Shown: piece after piece, positions 8,110 to 16,799 of the stretch | How positions within the stretch are numbered: the first letter of the stretch is position 1 | Layout of the letters: the number at the start of each line of letters is the position of its first letter | Assembly: GCF_000832065.1 (NCBI RefSeq) | Contig: NZ_JXQM01000019.1 | Coordinates: 124,001-188,000 of the forward strand | From: Nitrosospira sp. NpAV | Lineage (GTDB): Bacteria; Pseudomonadota; Gammaproteobacteria; Burkholderiales; Nitrosomonadaceae | Reading direction: 5' to 3' | DNA: 64,000 bases | Translations under genes and position numbers: made by a program | The notes under the pieces: model-generated | Databases searched by the model: none | What the model was told of the DNA's origin: nothing | Seen by the model: the letters and a program-made list of their open reading frames with translations, nothing else

Positions 8110-9303
8110 ATGAAAGCACTCCCGATCGCCCTCCTCTTCTGCCTCGTGCTGGGTGCGGCGGCATCCGCTCATGCGCAAGAGACAAAGTGGCGGATGATCA
8201 GTGAGGAAGCAATATCTCTTTATGAGAAGGGCCAGTACGACCGCGCGGTAACCGCTATCAAAAAGTCGCTTGCCGTGGCCGAAAAAGCGGTTGGGCCCCA
8301 CCACCCTAATACGGCAACCAGCCTGAACAACCTCGCGGAGCTCTACCGCGACCACGGTCAGTTCGCGCAAGCGGAGCCGCTCTATAAGCGCGCGCTGGCG
8401 ATTCGGGAAAAATACTTTGGCTCCAGCCATGCCCTTGTGGCAACAAGCTTGAATGGCCATGCGGAACTCTATCGCGCCCAAGGCCGATATGCGGAGGCCG
8501 AGCCGCTCTATAAGCGTGCGCTGGCGATTCGGGAGAAAGTCCTTCGCCCCGGCCATCCCGATGTGGCCCAAACCCTGAATAATCTTGCGGAACTCTATTG
8601 CATCCAGGGCCAGTATGCATCGGCCCAACCCCTCTATGAACGTTCGCTGTCAATCCGGGAAAAAGCGCTCGGTCCCGATCACCCCACCATGGCAACAGGC
8701 CTGAACAATCTGGCGTTGATCTATCACACGCAGGGCCAGTATGCGCAAGCCGAGCCGTTCTATAAACGCGCCTTGGGAATCTACGAAAAGACCCTCGGCC
8801 CCGACCACTCCAATGTGGGAACAAGCCTGAACAATCTTGCGGGGATCTACCACCATCAGGGCCAATACGCGCAAGCCGAGCCGCTCTACCGGCGTGCCTT
8901 GGCGATACGGGAGAAAACGCTGGGCCTTGACCACCCCGATGTGGGGAGGGATTTGAGCAGCCTTGCGGAGCTCTATCGTATCCAGGGCCAGTATGCGCAA
9001 GCCGAGCCATTCTATGAGCGTTCGCTGGCGATCTTCGAGAAAACCCCTGGCCCCTACCACCTCGACATGGCAACAAACCTGAACAACCTGGCACTGATCT
9101 ATCACACCCAAGGCCGCTATGCTCAGGCCGAGCCATTCTACCAGCGCGCGCTGGCAATTTTCGAGAACACTCTCGGCCCTGACCACCCCAACGTGGAAAG
9201 AAGCCTGGACAATCTTGCAAAACTTTACCGGGCAACGGACCAGACCAGCGCAGCCGAGAAACTGGGCCTGCGGCTGGCGAGCTTTCGAAGCGCCCAGCGA
9301 TAA
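8110..9303 (+). CDS. Secreted kinesin-light-chain-type TPR repeat protein
   Basis: The ATG at 8110 has AAGGA upstream and gives a clean Sec signal peptide (KALPIALLFCLVLGAAASA, cut after AHA). The mature part is almost entirely 42-residue TPR units of the TPR_12 kind (LNNLAELY...GQYAQAEPLYKRALAI). There is one incomplete unit, seven full units and a degenerate last one. Such solenoids bind peptides or proteins; here it would work in the periplasm. The unit repetition also makes a 126-bp DNA periodicity that could expand or contract. An upstream in-frame start at 8026 would disrupt the signal peptide. Confidence 0.85.
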   Translation: MKALPIALLFCLVLGAAASAHAQETKWRMISEEAISLYEKGQYDRAVTAIKKSLAVAEKAVGPHHPNTATSLNNLAELYRDHGQFAQAEPLYKRALAIREKYFGSSHALVATSLNGHAELYRAQGRYAEAEPLYKRALAIREKVLRPGHPDVAQTLNNLAELYCIQGQYASAQPLYERSLSIREKALGPDHPTMATGLNNLALIYHTQGQYAQAEPFYKRALGIYEKTLGPDHSNVGTSLNNLAGIYHHQGQYAQAEPLYRRALAIREKTLGLDHPDVGRDLSSLAELYRIQGQYAQAEPFYERSLAIFEKTPGPYHLDMATNLNNLALIYHTQGRYAQAEPFYQRALAIFENTLGPDHPNVERSLDNLAKLYRATDQTSAAEKLGLRLASFRSAQR

Positions 9304-9469
9304 CGTCAAGGGTGACGACGCCATACTGCTGCCCCCGGCCGGGATGAATTGTTCCGGGCTTTCAGATCCCCTATACTGATGTTAGCGGAAAGCAATCACT
9401 GATTGCCTTCCTTCCCGTACCCATCGCGGCCTGTCCAATGGCCCCGTAATCATCAAACACAAAAAACTG

Positions 9470-10534
9470 ATGCGCTTTGTTGTTACCGGCCGTGCAGCCA
9501 TCCTGGCATTGCTGCTGTCGATGATCACCGCTTGTGTTCATACCGTGCCATTCAAGGACGCGGCGGGCCGCATCATACCCGGCAGCATCGCGAGCATGGA
9601 AACCGTGCCCATTGGCGGCGTATCCCAAAGCATCTGGTTACGCGGGGTATCCCAATCCAATCCGGCGCTGATCATTCTGCACGGTGGGCCCGGCACCAGC
9701 GAATCGGCGCTCTTTCGTCACTACAATTCCATCCTCGAGCAATATTTCCTGGTTATTTACTGGGAACAACGTGGAACCGGGCGCTCATTCCATTCCGATA
9801 TCTCGCCCGCGTCCATGAACATCGCCCAGTTCGTGCACGATCTCGACGAAGTCGTGGAATGGGTGAAACGGCGTTTCGACAAGGATAAGGTCGTGCTGCT
9901 GGGTCACTCCTGGGGCACGGTACTGGGTACGATCTACGCTTCCCGATACCCGGAGAAAGTCTCGGCTTATGTAGGCGTTGCGCAAATCGCCGATGTGCCG
10001 CGGACTCGCCAGCTATCCTACGAATTCGCTTTTACGGAAGCAAGAAAGCGGAACAACGCCAGCGCGGTCTCCGAATTGAAGGCCATCGGCCCGCCCCCCT
10101 ATGATTCGGTGGATGAGAAGTTGGCAACCGGCAAATGGGTGGAGCGCTTTGGTGGCATGTTCCATGCCAACCTTTCGACAGGGAAGCTTATCTGGGCGGC
10201 CCTCAATACCGATGAGGCCAACCTGATCGACCTCGTCAAATTCGGACAGGGCAACCGCTTTTCCCTGATACAACTGGAGAATGAAATCTCGCGCCTTAAT
10301 CTGAGCGAATACTACCAGTCCTTCGATGTGCCCATATTTTTTCTGCTTGGGCGGCATGACCGGCATACCCCCGCTGCCCTGGCCGAGCAATATTTCGGGA
10401 TGATCAGGGCACCGTACAAACGCCTCTTCTGGTTCGAACAGTCGGCGCACAACCCGCCCTTCGAAGAACCGGCGCAGTTCAATCGGGTATTGATCGAAGA
10501 AGTATTGCCATTCCTCAAATCAAAGAACCGATAG
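9470..10534 (+). CDS. Lipoprotein alpha/beta hydrolase, proline iminopeptidase-like
   Basis: Probable peptidase S33 family hydrolase. The signal ALLLSMITAC ends in a lipobox-like cysteine, so it is likely anchored in the envelope. The oxyanion-hole motif HGGPG, the YWEQRGTGRS segment and the nucleophile elbow GHSWG are all present. The Asp and His of the triad are probably in GRHDRHTP and EQSAHNPPFE. The length (354 aa) is normal. Start ATG at 9470 follows no strong ribosome-binding site. True proline iminopeptidases are cytosolic; the lipid anchor suggests a different substrate. Confidence 0.85.
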   Translation: MRFVVTGRAAILALLLSMITACVHTVPFKDAAGRIIPGSIASMETVPIGGVSQSIWLRGVSQSNPALIILHGGPGTSESALFRHYNSILEQYFLVIYWEQRGTGRSFHSDISPASMNIAQFVHDLDEVVEWVKRRFDKDKVVLLGHSWGTVLGTIYASRYPEKVSAYVGVAQIADVPRTRQLSYEFAFTEARKRNNASAVSELKAIGPPPYDSVDEKLATGKWVERFGGMFHANLSTGKLIWAALNTDEANLIDLVKFGQGNRFSLIQLENEISRLNLSEYYQSFDVPIFFLLGRHDRHTPAALAEQYFGMIRAPYKRLFWFEQSAHNPPFEEPAQFNRVLIEEVLPFLKSKNR

Positions 10535-10600
10535 GGCGAATGCCGACTCGACGGGGGCGGCAGCCGTCCCAAATGGCCGCGAGCGGGTTCGAGCCTAGAG

Positions 10601-11377
10601 TCAGGCGAGAGAGCCGTTATTGGAGTATCTGGCGCCCTGTCTGCCAGCCCGGTGCTTTCCGAGCCAGAAGAGAACAAGCAGGCCCAAGCTTAGCTGCCAT
10701 ATGGCGCCAGGCTCCGGCACCGTACTGACGGTAAATTCAGACAAATGGAAATTACCGTTTGAAGCTTGTCTTCCGGGCCCATTAAAGGGCAGCGACGGAT
10801 CTTCCAGCGCTTCAAGCCGGAATCCGGTTATTCCATCGGCCGCTATTGCCGCACCAACCGTGTAGGTTGAATTTGTATTGGTCCCACCTGAAACCAGAAG
10901 CGATAAATCGCCCAGTTTGGTGAACGTTTCGCCGGTTGACGAGCTGAAAGAGTCGGGATCGATCACTACCCAGTTGGCGGAAACATCGCCTCCGGTGTTG
11001 AGCCCATCCGCAAACAGGGCCCGGTCATCCGTCGTGTACGACAGGCGGAATTTTCCCAGATTATGATCCGCAACGGGCACAAGATCGCCGTGGAAAAGCG
11101 TGAAATTAAGCGGTGTTGCGGGATTCACCGATAAATCACCTCGCGTTTCCCAGACTATCGTTTCAGCGAGCGACGTGCCATCCGGTCGATTAACGGCCCA
11201 TGATGTCACGGCACCGACGGCTACCCCATCAATCGTATTTTGCGCGCCCCAAAAATCCGCTTGTGAAAAGGTAGCCGTCGCATTTTGAAGAAGGACATCT
11301 GCTGCTTGGGAAACCGGAGCAAACCCTATACTCAGAAACAATATTGACGACATGGCGCCAATCCGATGTATGTTCAT
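10601..11377 (-). CDS. PEP-CTERM sorting domain protein
   Basis: 258 aa with a Sec signal (ILFLSIGFAPVSQA) and a C-terminal sorting tail: VPEPGA, a hydrophobic helix (LSLGLLVLFWLG) and a basic end KHRAGRQ. In Gram-negative exopolysaccharide producers such tails are cut by exosortase EpsH/XrtA for surface display. The middle is Asn/Thr/Gly-rich beta-type sequence with no enzymatic motif. The tail continues about 15 residues past the usual basic end. No exosortase is in the window. Convergent with the hydrolase gene. Confidence 0.85.
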   Translation of the reverse strand: MNIHRIGAMSSILFLSIGFAPVSQAADVLLQNATATFSQADFWGAQNTIDGVAVGAVTSWAVNRPDGTSLAETIVWETRGDLSVNPATPLNFTLFHGDLVPVADHNLGKFRLSYTTDDRALFADGLNTGGDVSANWVVIDPDSFSSSTGETFTKLGDLSLLVSGGTNTNSTYTVGAAIAADGITGFRLEALEDPSLPFNGPGRQASNGNFHLSEFTVSTVPEPGAIWQLSLGLLVLFWLGKHRAGRQGARYSNNGSLA

Positions 11378-11748
11378 GACGTGTTCCCCCTAGTAATATC
11401 ACTGATCATTATTTAAGCAGATGACTTCTTTTCGGATGATGCTGATGTTCCACGAACCTGTCGATAGTCTCATTAGACTAGTCCAAAAGAATAGAGCTGG
11501 CTCTGGCTTTTTCACTGAAATAATTAACGGGTTCAGGTCCGGCACCTTCCGCGATCATCCTGATTTTCCAACCCTTATCCGCTTCCTGTGGACAAAGGTA
11601 TTCGGCACAAATACCAAATTCGGCAGGGTAAAAGGCCTGCAACAAACTTTCAGTACAATTCAGTGCGCAAGCGACTTCGGATTTTGTATTTATTCTCACT
11701 GTGCGAACCATGAATAACAACCTATTTTCACGCGACATAAAGAGAGAG
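11378..11748. other. Intergenic stretch before the disrupted small gene
   Basis: 371 bp between the PEP-CTERM gene and the split small gene, containing the divergent promoter region for both. Frames on both strands reach about 90 codons but lack ribosome-binding sites or family signatures, so I call none. Confidence 0.4.
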
Positions 11749-12219
11749 ATGACGGAATACGTCCTTTATATCAGAAGCAAGGCTGGCACTATCGAGCGTA
11801 AAAGCAGCCATCCCATCTTCTGGTGTTACGAGTGGCTCGTCCCTTATAAGCATGAAGAACCGCTTGTCGGATGGCCTGAAGCCAAAGTGTTCTGGGCAAG
11901 GGAAATCGGGCCTAGGGCCTGTTAACACTTATTTCGCACCCGCGTTGCTACACAAAAAACGCGGAGGCAAGGCACGAAGTGCAGGCCATAGTAAGCCTAT
12001 GGCCAAGCTTCGTAACGTGGTATCCGTGTTTTTTGGGCGCAACCCGAAGGGACGGGACGGATTTCATCCAGCCCTTCGTTACTCGCCGCTTACGGAGGCC
12101 TGCTCCGCCGCGCGACTCACGCCTCGTCCTGGATGAAATCCGTCGCCGTCGCGAGTGCAAAATAAGTGTTAACAGGCCCTAGCGTCGGCATAGCCCCGAT
12201 TTACGCCGCGCCGGATTGA
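11749..12219 (+). pseudogene. Small conserved orphan gene split by a palindromic element
   Basis: Codons from the ATG at 11749 (AGAGAGAG just before it) encode MTEYVLYIRSKAGTIERK and later KHEEPLVGWPEAKVFWA. This is a close paralogue of the intact gene at 45105 (KYVTYIRTDEGIIERK, HEEPLVGWPESRVYWA). After ATC GGG CC the palindromic element at 11915-12179 interrupts the frame, which then stops in the element. Deleting the element and one TA joins CCT AGC GTC GGC and gives GPSVGIAP, the same ending as the paralogue, with a stop at 12217-12219. The restored protein would have 67 residues. Function unknown. Confidence 0.85.
11915..12179 (+). mobile_element. Palindromic MITE-like element, copy 1 (265 bp, TA target duplication)
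   Basis: Ends are inverted: GGGCCTGTTAACACTTATTT at the left and the near-complement AAATAAGTGTTAACAGGCCC at the right. TA flanks both sides (11913-11914 and 12180-12181). The interior carries secondary hairpins, including GGCCATAG..CTATGGCC and ACGGATTTCATCCAG paired with CTGGATGAAATCCGT. There is no coding frame. Near-identical DNA lies inverted at 41907-42172, and a shortened copy at 38399-38531. Non-coding, TA-duplicating, inverted ends fit a MITE mobilised by an IS630/Tc1-type transposase, which is not present here. Confidence 0.85.
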
Positions 12220-12650
12220 TTTTATGGGCGCGTCGATACCGAAAAATCGTTCTCATTCCTGCACCGACAGCGCCAGCTCATCCGCGCATCGCTGATGCGC
12301 CACGAGTTATCGGGTGGGCGCTCCACGATCACCTCAAGACGATGGTTGCGTACCGAATCGTCCAGCAAATTGTCGTTGATGGCCACGAATTTGATAGCGG
12401 CTGGGTACCTCCATTCATGGAATCCAGGGTACTCCGCTATTTGCCTTCAACAGGCTGAACGGAGCCCGCGCTGACAAGCTTGCGTTTAGGATAAACTATA
12501 CAAAAATGCATGGGCTAGTATAGTTGCATGACATGCGCTGATGCGGATGTGAGAGATCCATCGGATGGGTTGCGATCCATCGATTGGATGATCCATTGGA
12601 TTGGATGCACGGCTGCCCGCATGGGCTCTCTTCGATACTGGAGCGGAGAT
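12220..12650. other. Intergenic stretch before the TPR gene
   Basis: 431 bp with no gene I can support. An open frame at 12216-12458 lacks a ribosome-binding site and any family likeness. The last 100 bp hold the imperfect GATCCAT repeat listed separately and presumably the promoter of the gene at 12651. Confidence 0.4.
12555..12608. repeat. Three imperfect GATCCATYGGATTGG units
   Basis: Units begin at 12555, 12574 and 12590. Each starts GATCCAT and continues with CGGATGGG, CGATTGGAT or TGGATTGGAT. Each unit is also partly self-complementary (ATCCATCGGAT, ATCCATCGATTGGAT). They sit 40-100 bp before the start of the TPR gene, a position suitable for an operator, but could be chance low-complexity sequence. 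Confidence 0.5.
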
Positions 12651-14300
12651 ATGACTTTGGCAAAAACCGCATCATGGATGCTGACGATATCGCTCTGCAT
12701 AGGGGTATCCGCAGCCTGGGGACATGAGGAACACGGCGCCATGGAAACCGCCCCACGCGAAAAACTGGGCGAGGTGAATTTCCCGGTCACCTGCACCACC
12801 GAGGCGCAGAAGGAATTTAATCGGGGAATGGCGCTATTTCATTCCTTCTGGTTCCACCCGGCTATCCAGTCGTTTGATAAGGTGCTCCAACACGACCCTC
12901 GATGCGGCATGGCTTACTGGGGCATTGCGATCATGTCCATAGGCAATCCGTTCACGTGGCCGCCCACGCCAAAGGCATGGAAGGAAGGAGCCTCGGCCGT
13001 GAGCAGCGCCCAGCGCGTGGGTGCCGGCAGCGAACGGGAACGCGACTATATTACCGCGTTAGCCGCGTTCTTCAAGGATTGGGAAACAACCGATTACCGG
13101 CCACGGCTAGTGGCCTTCGAGGAAGCGATGAAAGGCGTGGCGGAACGCTACCCGGACGATATCGAAGCACAAATCCTTTACGCCCTCGTGCTCAATGCCA
13201 CGGCGCTGCCCGCCGATAAAACGTTCGCCAAGCAGCTCGCGGCGGCTAACATCCTGGAACCGTTATTCAAGAAATATCCGGATCATCCGGGAGTCGCCCA
13301 CTATCTGATCCACACTTATGATTATGCACAGTTGGCGCAAAAGGGCCTTCCCGCAGCCAGGGCCTATGCCAAGGTCGCGCCTTCGGTGCCGCACGCACTG
13401 CACATGCCGTCGCACATCTTCAGCCGGGTAGGCCTCTGGCAGGAGATGGTGGAGAGTAATCGTGCCTCTTATCTTGCGGCCAAGGGCGAACTCAAGGAAG
13501 CAACCCTCGGCATTGGGGCGTATGATGCCCTGCACGCCATGGACTACATGGTTTTCGCCCACCTCCAGCAAGCGCAGGATAAGGCAGCCAAACGCCTCGT
13601 GGATGAAGCCGCGTCCATCCGCAAGGTCAACGTGGAAAATTTTCCGGCCGCTTACGCCTTCGCCGCCATTCCTGCCCGCTTTGCGCTGGAACGCGGCGAC
13701 TGGAAAAGCGCCGCCGCGCTCGAGCTGTCCCCTGCCGGGCTGGCCTGGGGCAAATTCCCGCAGGCTGAAGCAGTCTTTGTCTTTGCCCACGGCCTGGGCG
13801 CTGCGCGCAGCGGAGATATCGCGGCCGCGCACAAGGATATCGCACGACTGCAGGCGCTCAAGGAAGCGATGACGGCAGCCAAACTGGATTATTGGGCGGG
13901 GCAGACGGATTTTCAAATCAAGGCAGTCAATGCCTGGCTTGCTCTCGCGGAGAATCGCAATGAGGAGGCGGTGCGGTTGATGCATGCCGCCGCGGAAGCC
14001 GAGGAGGCAAGCGACAAGCACCCGGTGACTCCGGGGAATGTCGCTTCTTCTCGCGAACTGCTGGGGGAAATGCTGCTTGAGCTCGGCCGTCCCGCACAGG
14101 CCTTTGCCGAGTTCGAGCGTTCCTTGAAGCGCGATCCCAATCGCTTCCGCAGCATTTACGGCGCTGCTCGCGCAGCGGAGGCGTCAGATAACCGGAAGGA
14201 AGCCCGCGACTATTACGCCAAACTCCAGATCCTGGCGGCCGATCATGATACCGCTCGTGGTGAACTGGCGCAGGCCAAGGCCTTTCTCGGGAAACCCTGA
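12651..14300 (+). CDS. Secreted TPR-containing protein
   Basis: About 549 aa from the ATG at 12651, which follows GGAGCGGAGAT and gives a signal peptide ending SAAWG. Upstream in-frame ATGs would bury the signal. The mature protein begins with a histidine-rich stretch (HEEHGAME), then FPVTCTTEAQKEFNRGMALF and FHPAIQSFDKVLQHDPRCGMAYWG, a TPR-like start seen in a widespread family of uncharacterised exported proteins. HPGVAHYLIHTYDY and HALHMPSHIFSRVGLW are conserved His-containing blocks. The C-terminus has ordinary TPR helices (GRPAQAFAEFERSL). Its partner is unknown. The old yellow enzyme gene follows 105 bp later. Confidence 0.8.
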   Translation: MTLAKTASWMLTISLCIGVSAAWGHEEHGAMETAPREKLGEVNFPVTCTTEAQKEFNRGMALFHSFWFHPAIQSFDKVLQHDPRCGMAYWGIAIMSIGNPFTWPPTPKAWKEGASAVSSAQRVGAGSERERDYITALAAFFKDWETTDYRPRLVAFEEAMKGVAERYPDDIEAQILYALVLNATALPADKTFAKQLAAANILEPLFKKYPDHPGVAHYLIHTYDYAQLAQKGLPAARAYAKVAPSVPHALHMPSHIFSRVGLWQEMVESNRASYLAAKGELKEATLGIGAYDALHAMDYMVFAHLQQAQDKAAKRLVDEAASIRKVNVENFPAAYAFAAIPARFALERGDWKSAAALELSPAGLAWGKFPQAEAVFVFAHGLGAARSGDIAAAHKDIARLQALKEAMTAAKLDYWAGQTDFQIKAVNAWLALAENRNEEAVRLMHAAAEAEEASDKHPVTPGNVASSRELLGEMLLELGRPAQAFAEFERSLKRDPNRFRSIYGAARAAEASDNRKEARDYYAKLQILAADHDTARGELAQAKAFLGKP

Positions 14301-14405
14301 CCGCCAGCTCTCGCGCAGGCTCGAAGAGCTGCCTAGTAAGATTATCCGGGTTTGGATTCCCATGCCAGATTGATTGGCAGGTATTTTTCAAGAAAGGAAA
14401 AAATC

Positions 14406-15617
14406 ATGTCCCAATATGACGCCGACAAACTCGAACACCCCTCTCTTCTCCCGGCAAATGACCCGCTTGCCAGCGGAAACGTGATGCAAAACGCTTTCCA
14501 AAGTCAGTGCCAGTGCGAGCATGACCGCGAAGTACCCGAAGTGGATCTGCTGTCTCCATTGACCATTCGCGGCATTACCTTCCCCAACCGCATCGCGATG
14601 TCGCCGATGTGCATGTACTCGGCGGAGGACGGTTTTGCCAATGACTTCCATCTGGTCCACCTCGGCAGCCGGGCGATGGGCGGCGTGGGGCTGGTGATTG
14701 TCGAGGCGACGGCAGTCTCCGCCGAGGGGCGCATCTCCCCCGCCGACATGGGCATCTGGAAAGACGAGCATATCGAGCCGCTGGCCCGCATCGCGCGCTT
14801 CGTGGAGACGCAAGGCGCCATTCCCGGCATCCAGCTCGCACACGCCGGGCGCAAGGCCAGTTGCGATAAGCCTTGGAGCGGCGGACGCAGCCTTAAAACC
14901 GCCGCCGAAGGCGGCTGGCCGGTCATCGGCCCCAGTCCCCTGCCCTTCGATGCGGGAGACCCGGTTCCGGCCGCCATGTCGGAAGCGGATATCGAACAAT
15001 GCATCGACGCCTGGGAAACCGCCACCCAACGCGCGCTGGCGGCAGGCTTCAAACTCATCGAGCTTCATGCCGCCCACGGCTACCTGATGCACGAGTTTCT
15101 CTCGCCCATCAGCAACCAGCGCACCGACGAATATGGCGGCAGCCTCGAAAACCGCATGCGGCTGTTGCTGCGCCTCGCCGGACGATTGCGCGCGATCATC
15201 CCCCAGGAGTTGCCTTTCCTCGTGCGAATCTCCGCAACCGATTGGACCGAAGGAGGCTGGGATATCGAGCAATCGATCGCGCTTTGCAGGGAGCTGAAGG
15301 CGCTCGGCGTGGACCTGATCGATGTCTCCTCCGGCGGTGCGACACCCGATGCGAAGATTCCCGTATCGAGGGGCTACCAGATTCCTCTTGCCCGGCGCAT
15401 CCGCGAGGAAGCCAAAATCCGTACCGGCGGCCTGGGCCTGATTACCGATTCGCAGTATGCGGACGAGATCATCACCAGCGGCCAGGCGGACCTCGTATTC
15501 ATCGGGCGGGAATTGCTGCGGGAGCCCTACTGGGCCATCAAGGCGCAACACTCCATGGGAGAGGAACCGGCATGGCCGATTCAATATGGCTATGCGGTGA
15601 AACGGCGAGCGAAATAA
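14406..15617 (+). CDS. Old yellow enzyme family NADH:flavin oxidoreductase (YqjM/XenA class)
   Basis: 403 aa, an FMN-dependent ene-reductase. After an unusual 45-residue N-terminal extension comes LLSPLTIRGITFPNRIAMSP, followed by MCMYSAEDG. The cysteine in SPMCMYS is the flavin-tuning residue of the YqjM (thermophilic-like) class. LAHAGRK, ELHAAHGYLMHEFLSPISN and RTDEYGGSLENRMR are the family blocks, with the paired histidines for substrate binding in HAAH. AAGAAAGGAA precedes the ATG, fixing the start. These enzymes reduce activated alkenes and some nitro compounds; the native substrate is unknown. Confidence 0.9.
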   Translation: MSQYDADKLEHPSLLPANDPLASGNVMQNAFQSQCQCEHDREVPEVDLLSPLTIRGITFPNRIAMSPMCMYSAEDGFANDFHLVHLGSRAMGGVGLVIVEATAVSAEGRISPADMGIWKDEHIEPLARIARFVETQGAIPGIQLAHAGRKASCDKPWSGGRSLKTAAEGGWPVIGPSPLPFDAGDPVPAAMSEADIEQCIDAWETATQRALAAGFKLIELHAAHGYLMHEFLSPISNQRTDEYGGSLENRMRLLLRLAGRLRAIIPQELPFLVRISATDWTEGGWDIEQSIALCRELKALGVDLIDVSSGGATPDAKIPVSRGYQIPLARRIREEAKIRTGGLGLITDSQYADEIITSGQADLVFIGRELLREPYWAIKAQHSMGEEPAWPIQYGYAVKRRAK

Positions 15618-16114
15618 GGGCTAGGATACAAGAAGTATCTGATGGAAGAAAAGCTTGAACAGCTGGCGTTACCTGCGACCTAATGAATTTCACTCAAAAA
15701 GCTATTCTATTTACAATGGTAGAGATCGCCATTAGCAGAAACTCTTTATCTGTCCCCACTTGCACGTGATTAGTATCAATCGAGTCTGACCCAATCGATT
15801 CACTGTGTTGCGCTGGATGATGTGCAAGGGAATATTGGAAAAAACAAAACGGACGCGAAGCGGTATTTTATGGTATTCGGTGAGAAACACTTATAGAGTC
15901 TAACAGAAAACCGTGATCTGTCCCCAGTTTCCTTACATGACTACTAGGCTATCAGACTTGCGCGTAATCTTCCACCGTCAGACAGATTCGGGATGACCGG
16001 AGGATCGTAAATGGGGATATCCGTTAGCTAACCCGGTTGATTGCTTAGAGGACTATCCGTTTGACATAAACAACATGAACTGAATTGCCGGGGGCACATC
16101 AACTTAGTAGAGAA
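15618..16114. other. Non-coding stretch before the defence-like operon
   Basis: 497 bp of lower GC between the old yellow enzyme gene and the 3' end of the minus-strand operon. It contains two inverted GGGGACAGAT motifs (15749-15758 and 15909-15927). No frame can be supported. It marks the left border of the AT-rich region. Confidence 0.5.
15909..15927 (-). repeat. GGGGACAGATCACGGTTT motif, copy 2 (inverted)
   Basis: Read on the minus strand, the sequence is CTGGGGACAGATCACGGTT, matching the copy at 1476-1494 except at one or two positions. A shorter GGGGACAGAT match lies at 15749-15758 in the same orientation as this one. Confidence 0.5.
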
Positions 16115-16420
16115 TTAGATCTCTTCATACTCATTGGCTTGACGGCGATAAAGCTCGGTAAGAGTATCCATTTCCAGCAGTGGACGTTCCCGATACTCGC
16201 GCGCGGTGAGAAACGTAATGTCGATCGGAACACCTATTTTACTGCCAATACGAGCGGCGCCTTGCTGGAAATCATAGTAAACTTGGAGATGGTTCCTGCA
16301 CTCCCTGGTTGAGACGACGAGGATGTCAATATCCCGGTAGGTCATCCTTCGGAAGAAGGAGCCGAAACCATAGATAGCGGCAAGATCACGGTTCGCGGAT
16401 GCTATAGACCGGATTTCCAT
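16115..16420 (-). CDS. Minimal nucleotidyltransferase (MNT-like, DNA polymerase beta superfamily)
   Basis: About 101 aa from the ATG at 16420. IYGFGSFFRRMTYRDIDILV is the nucleotidyltransferase signature: GS at residues 20-21, then D30 and D32 as metal ligands, with a third acidic residue plausible in PIDITFL. Small MNT proteins often act as antitoxins that AMPylate HEPN toxins, or as parts of defence loci. No HEPN partner (RxxxxH) is visible. It overlaps the preceding 137-aa gene by 35 bp and is the last gene of the operon. A longer in-frame start would overlap that gene further. Confidence 0.7.
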   Translation of the reverse strand: MEIRSIASANRDLAAIYGFGSFFRRMTYRDIDILVVSTRECRNHLQVYYDFQQGAARIGSKIGVPIDITFLTAREYRERPLLEMDTLTELYRRQANEYEEI

Positions 16421-16799
16421 CTTTATCTTTTCGATGGTAAGTCCAGAAATTGTCTCGCCAAAGAGCACCGGACATATCATCGGTGACGTAGAGACCAATC
16501 TTGGCCTCAAGGCAGAAGTCTTTTGCTTCATTCGTATAGCCACACCAACCTCCACCAATGTAAATGATGTTCAAAGTTCCGAATTCATGCAGCGCTCGTT
16601 GCACCATGGTAAGGCCCATCGTGTACTCATTGCAGCAGAAAACAATGATGTGATCTTCTTGCCTCTTTCGGTCGACTTCGAAGACCAAGTCATGGTGTCG
16701 TGAAACAGCTGTGACGTTCTGATGATTCTGTAGGAGATGCTCAAACCACAATATGTGGGATAATCGCACGCCCCATTCGTTGAATCCATTGCTTGTCAT
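16386..16799 (-). CDS. Unrecognised 137-aa protein of the OLD-HNH operon
   Basis: The ATG at 16799 overlaps the stop of the HNH gene (ATGA), implying translational coupling. The protein has a hydrophobic strand HIIVFCCNEYTMG, then LNIIYIGGGWCGYTNEAKDF and AKIGLYVTDDM. The order strand, helix, strand, T-x-E-A helix, strand is reminiscent of Mrr-like restriction folds, but I cannot find a clear D-(D/E)xK catalytic set. The family assignment is therefore only a guess. Four cysteines are present. The tight overlaps on both sides suggest a product that works with its neighbours. Confidence 0.65.
   Translation of the reverse strand: MTSNGFNEWGVRLSHILWFEHLLQNHQNVTAVSRHHDLVFEVDRKRQEDHIIVFCCNEYTMGLTMVQRALHEFGTLNIIYIGGGWCGYTNEAKDFCLEAKIGLYVTDDMSGALWRDNFWTYHRKDKDGNPVYSIREP

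Noticed and set aside
8306-9235. A 309-codon minus-strand frame with internal repeats
   Set aside because: The repeats are just the antisense image of the TPR units on the plus strand.
11915-12179. Considered as a CRISPR, attC or rho-independent terminator
   Set aside because: There are no spacers, no integron core sites and no T-run. Three dispersed copies with TA flanks fit a MITE better.
14388-15584. A long open frame (398 codons) on the minus strand opposite the old yellow enzyme gene
   Set aside because: High GC removes stops from the antisense strand. It has no family signature, no ribosome-binding site, and the plus-strand gene carries every expected motif.
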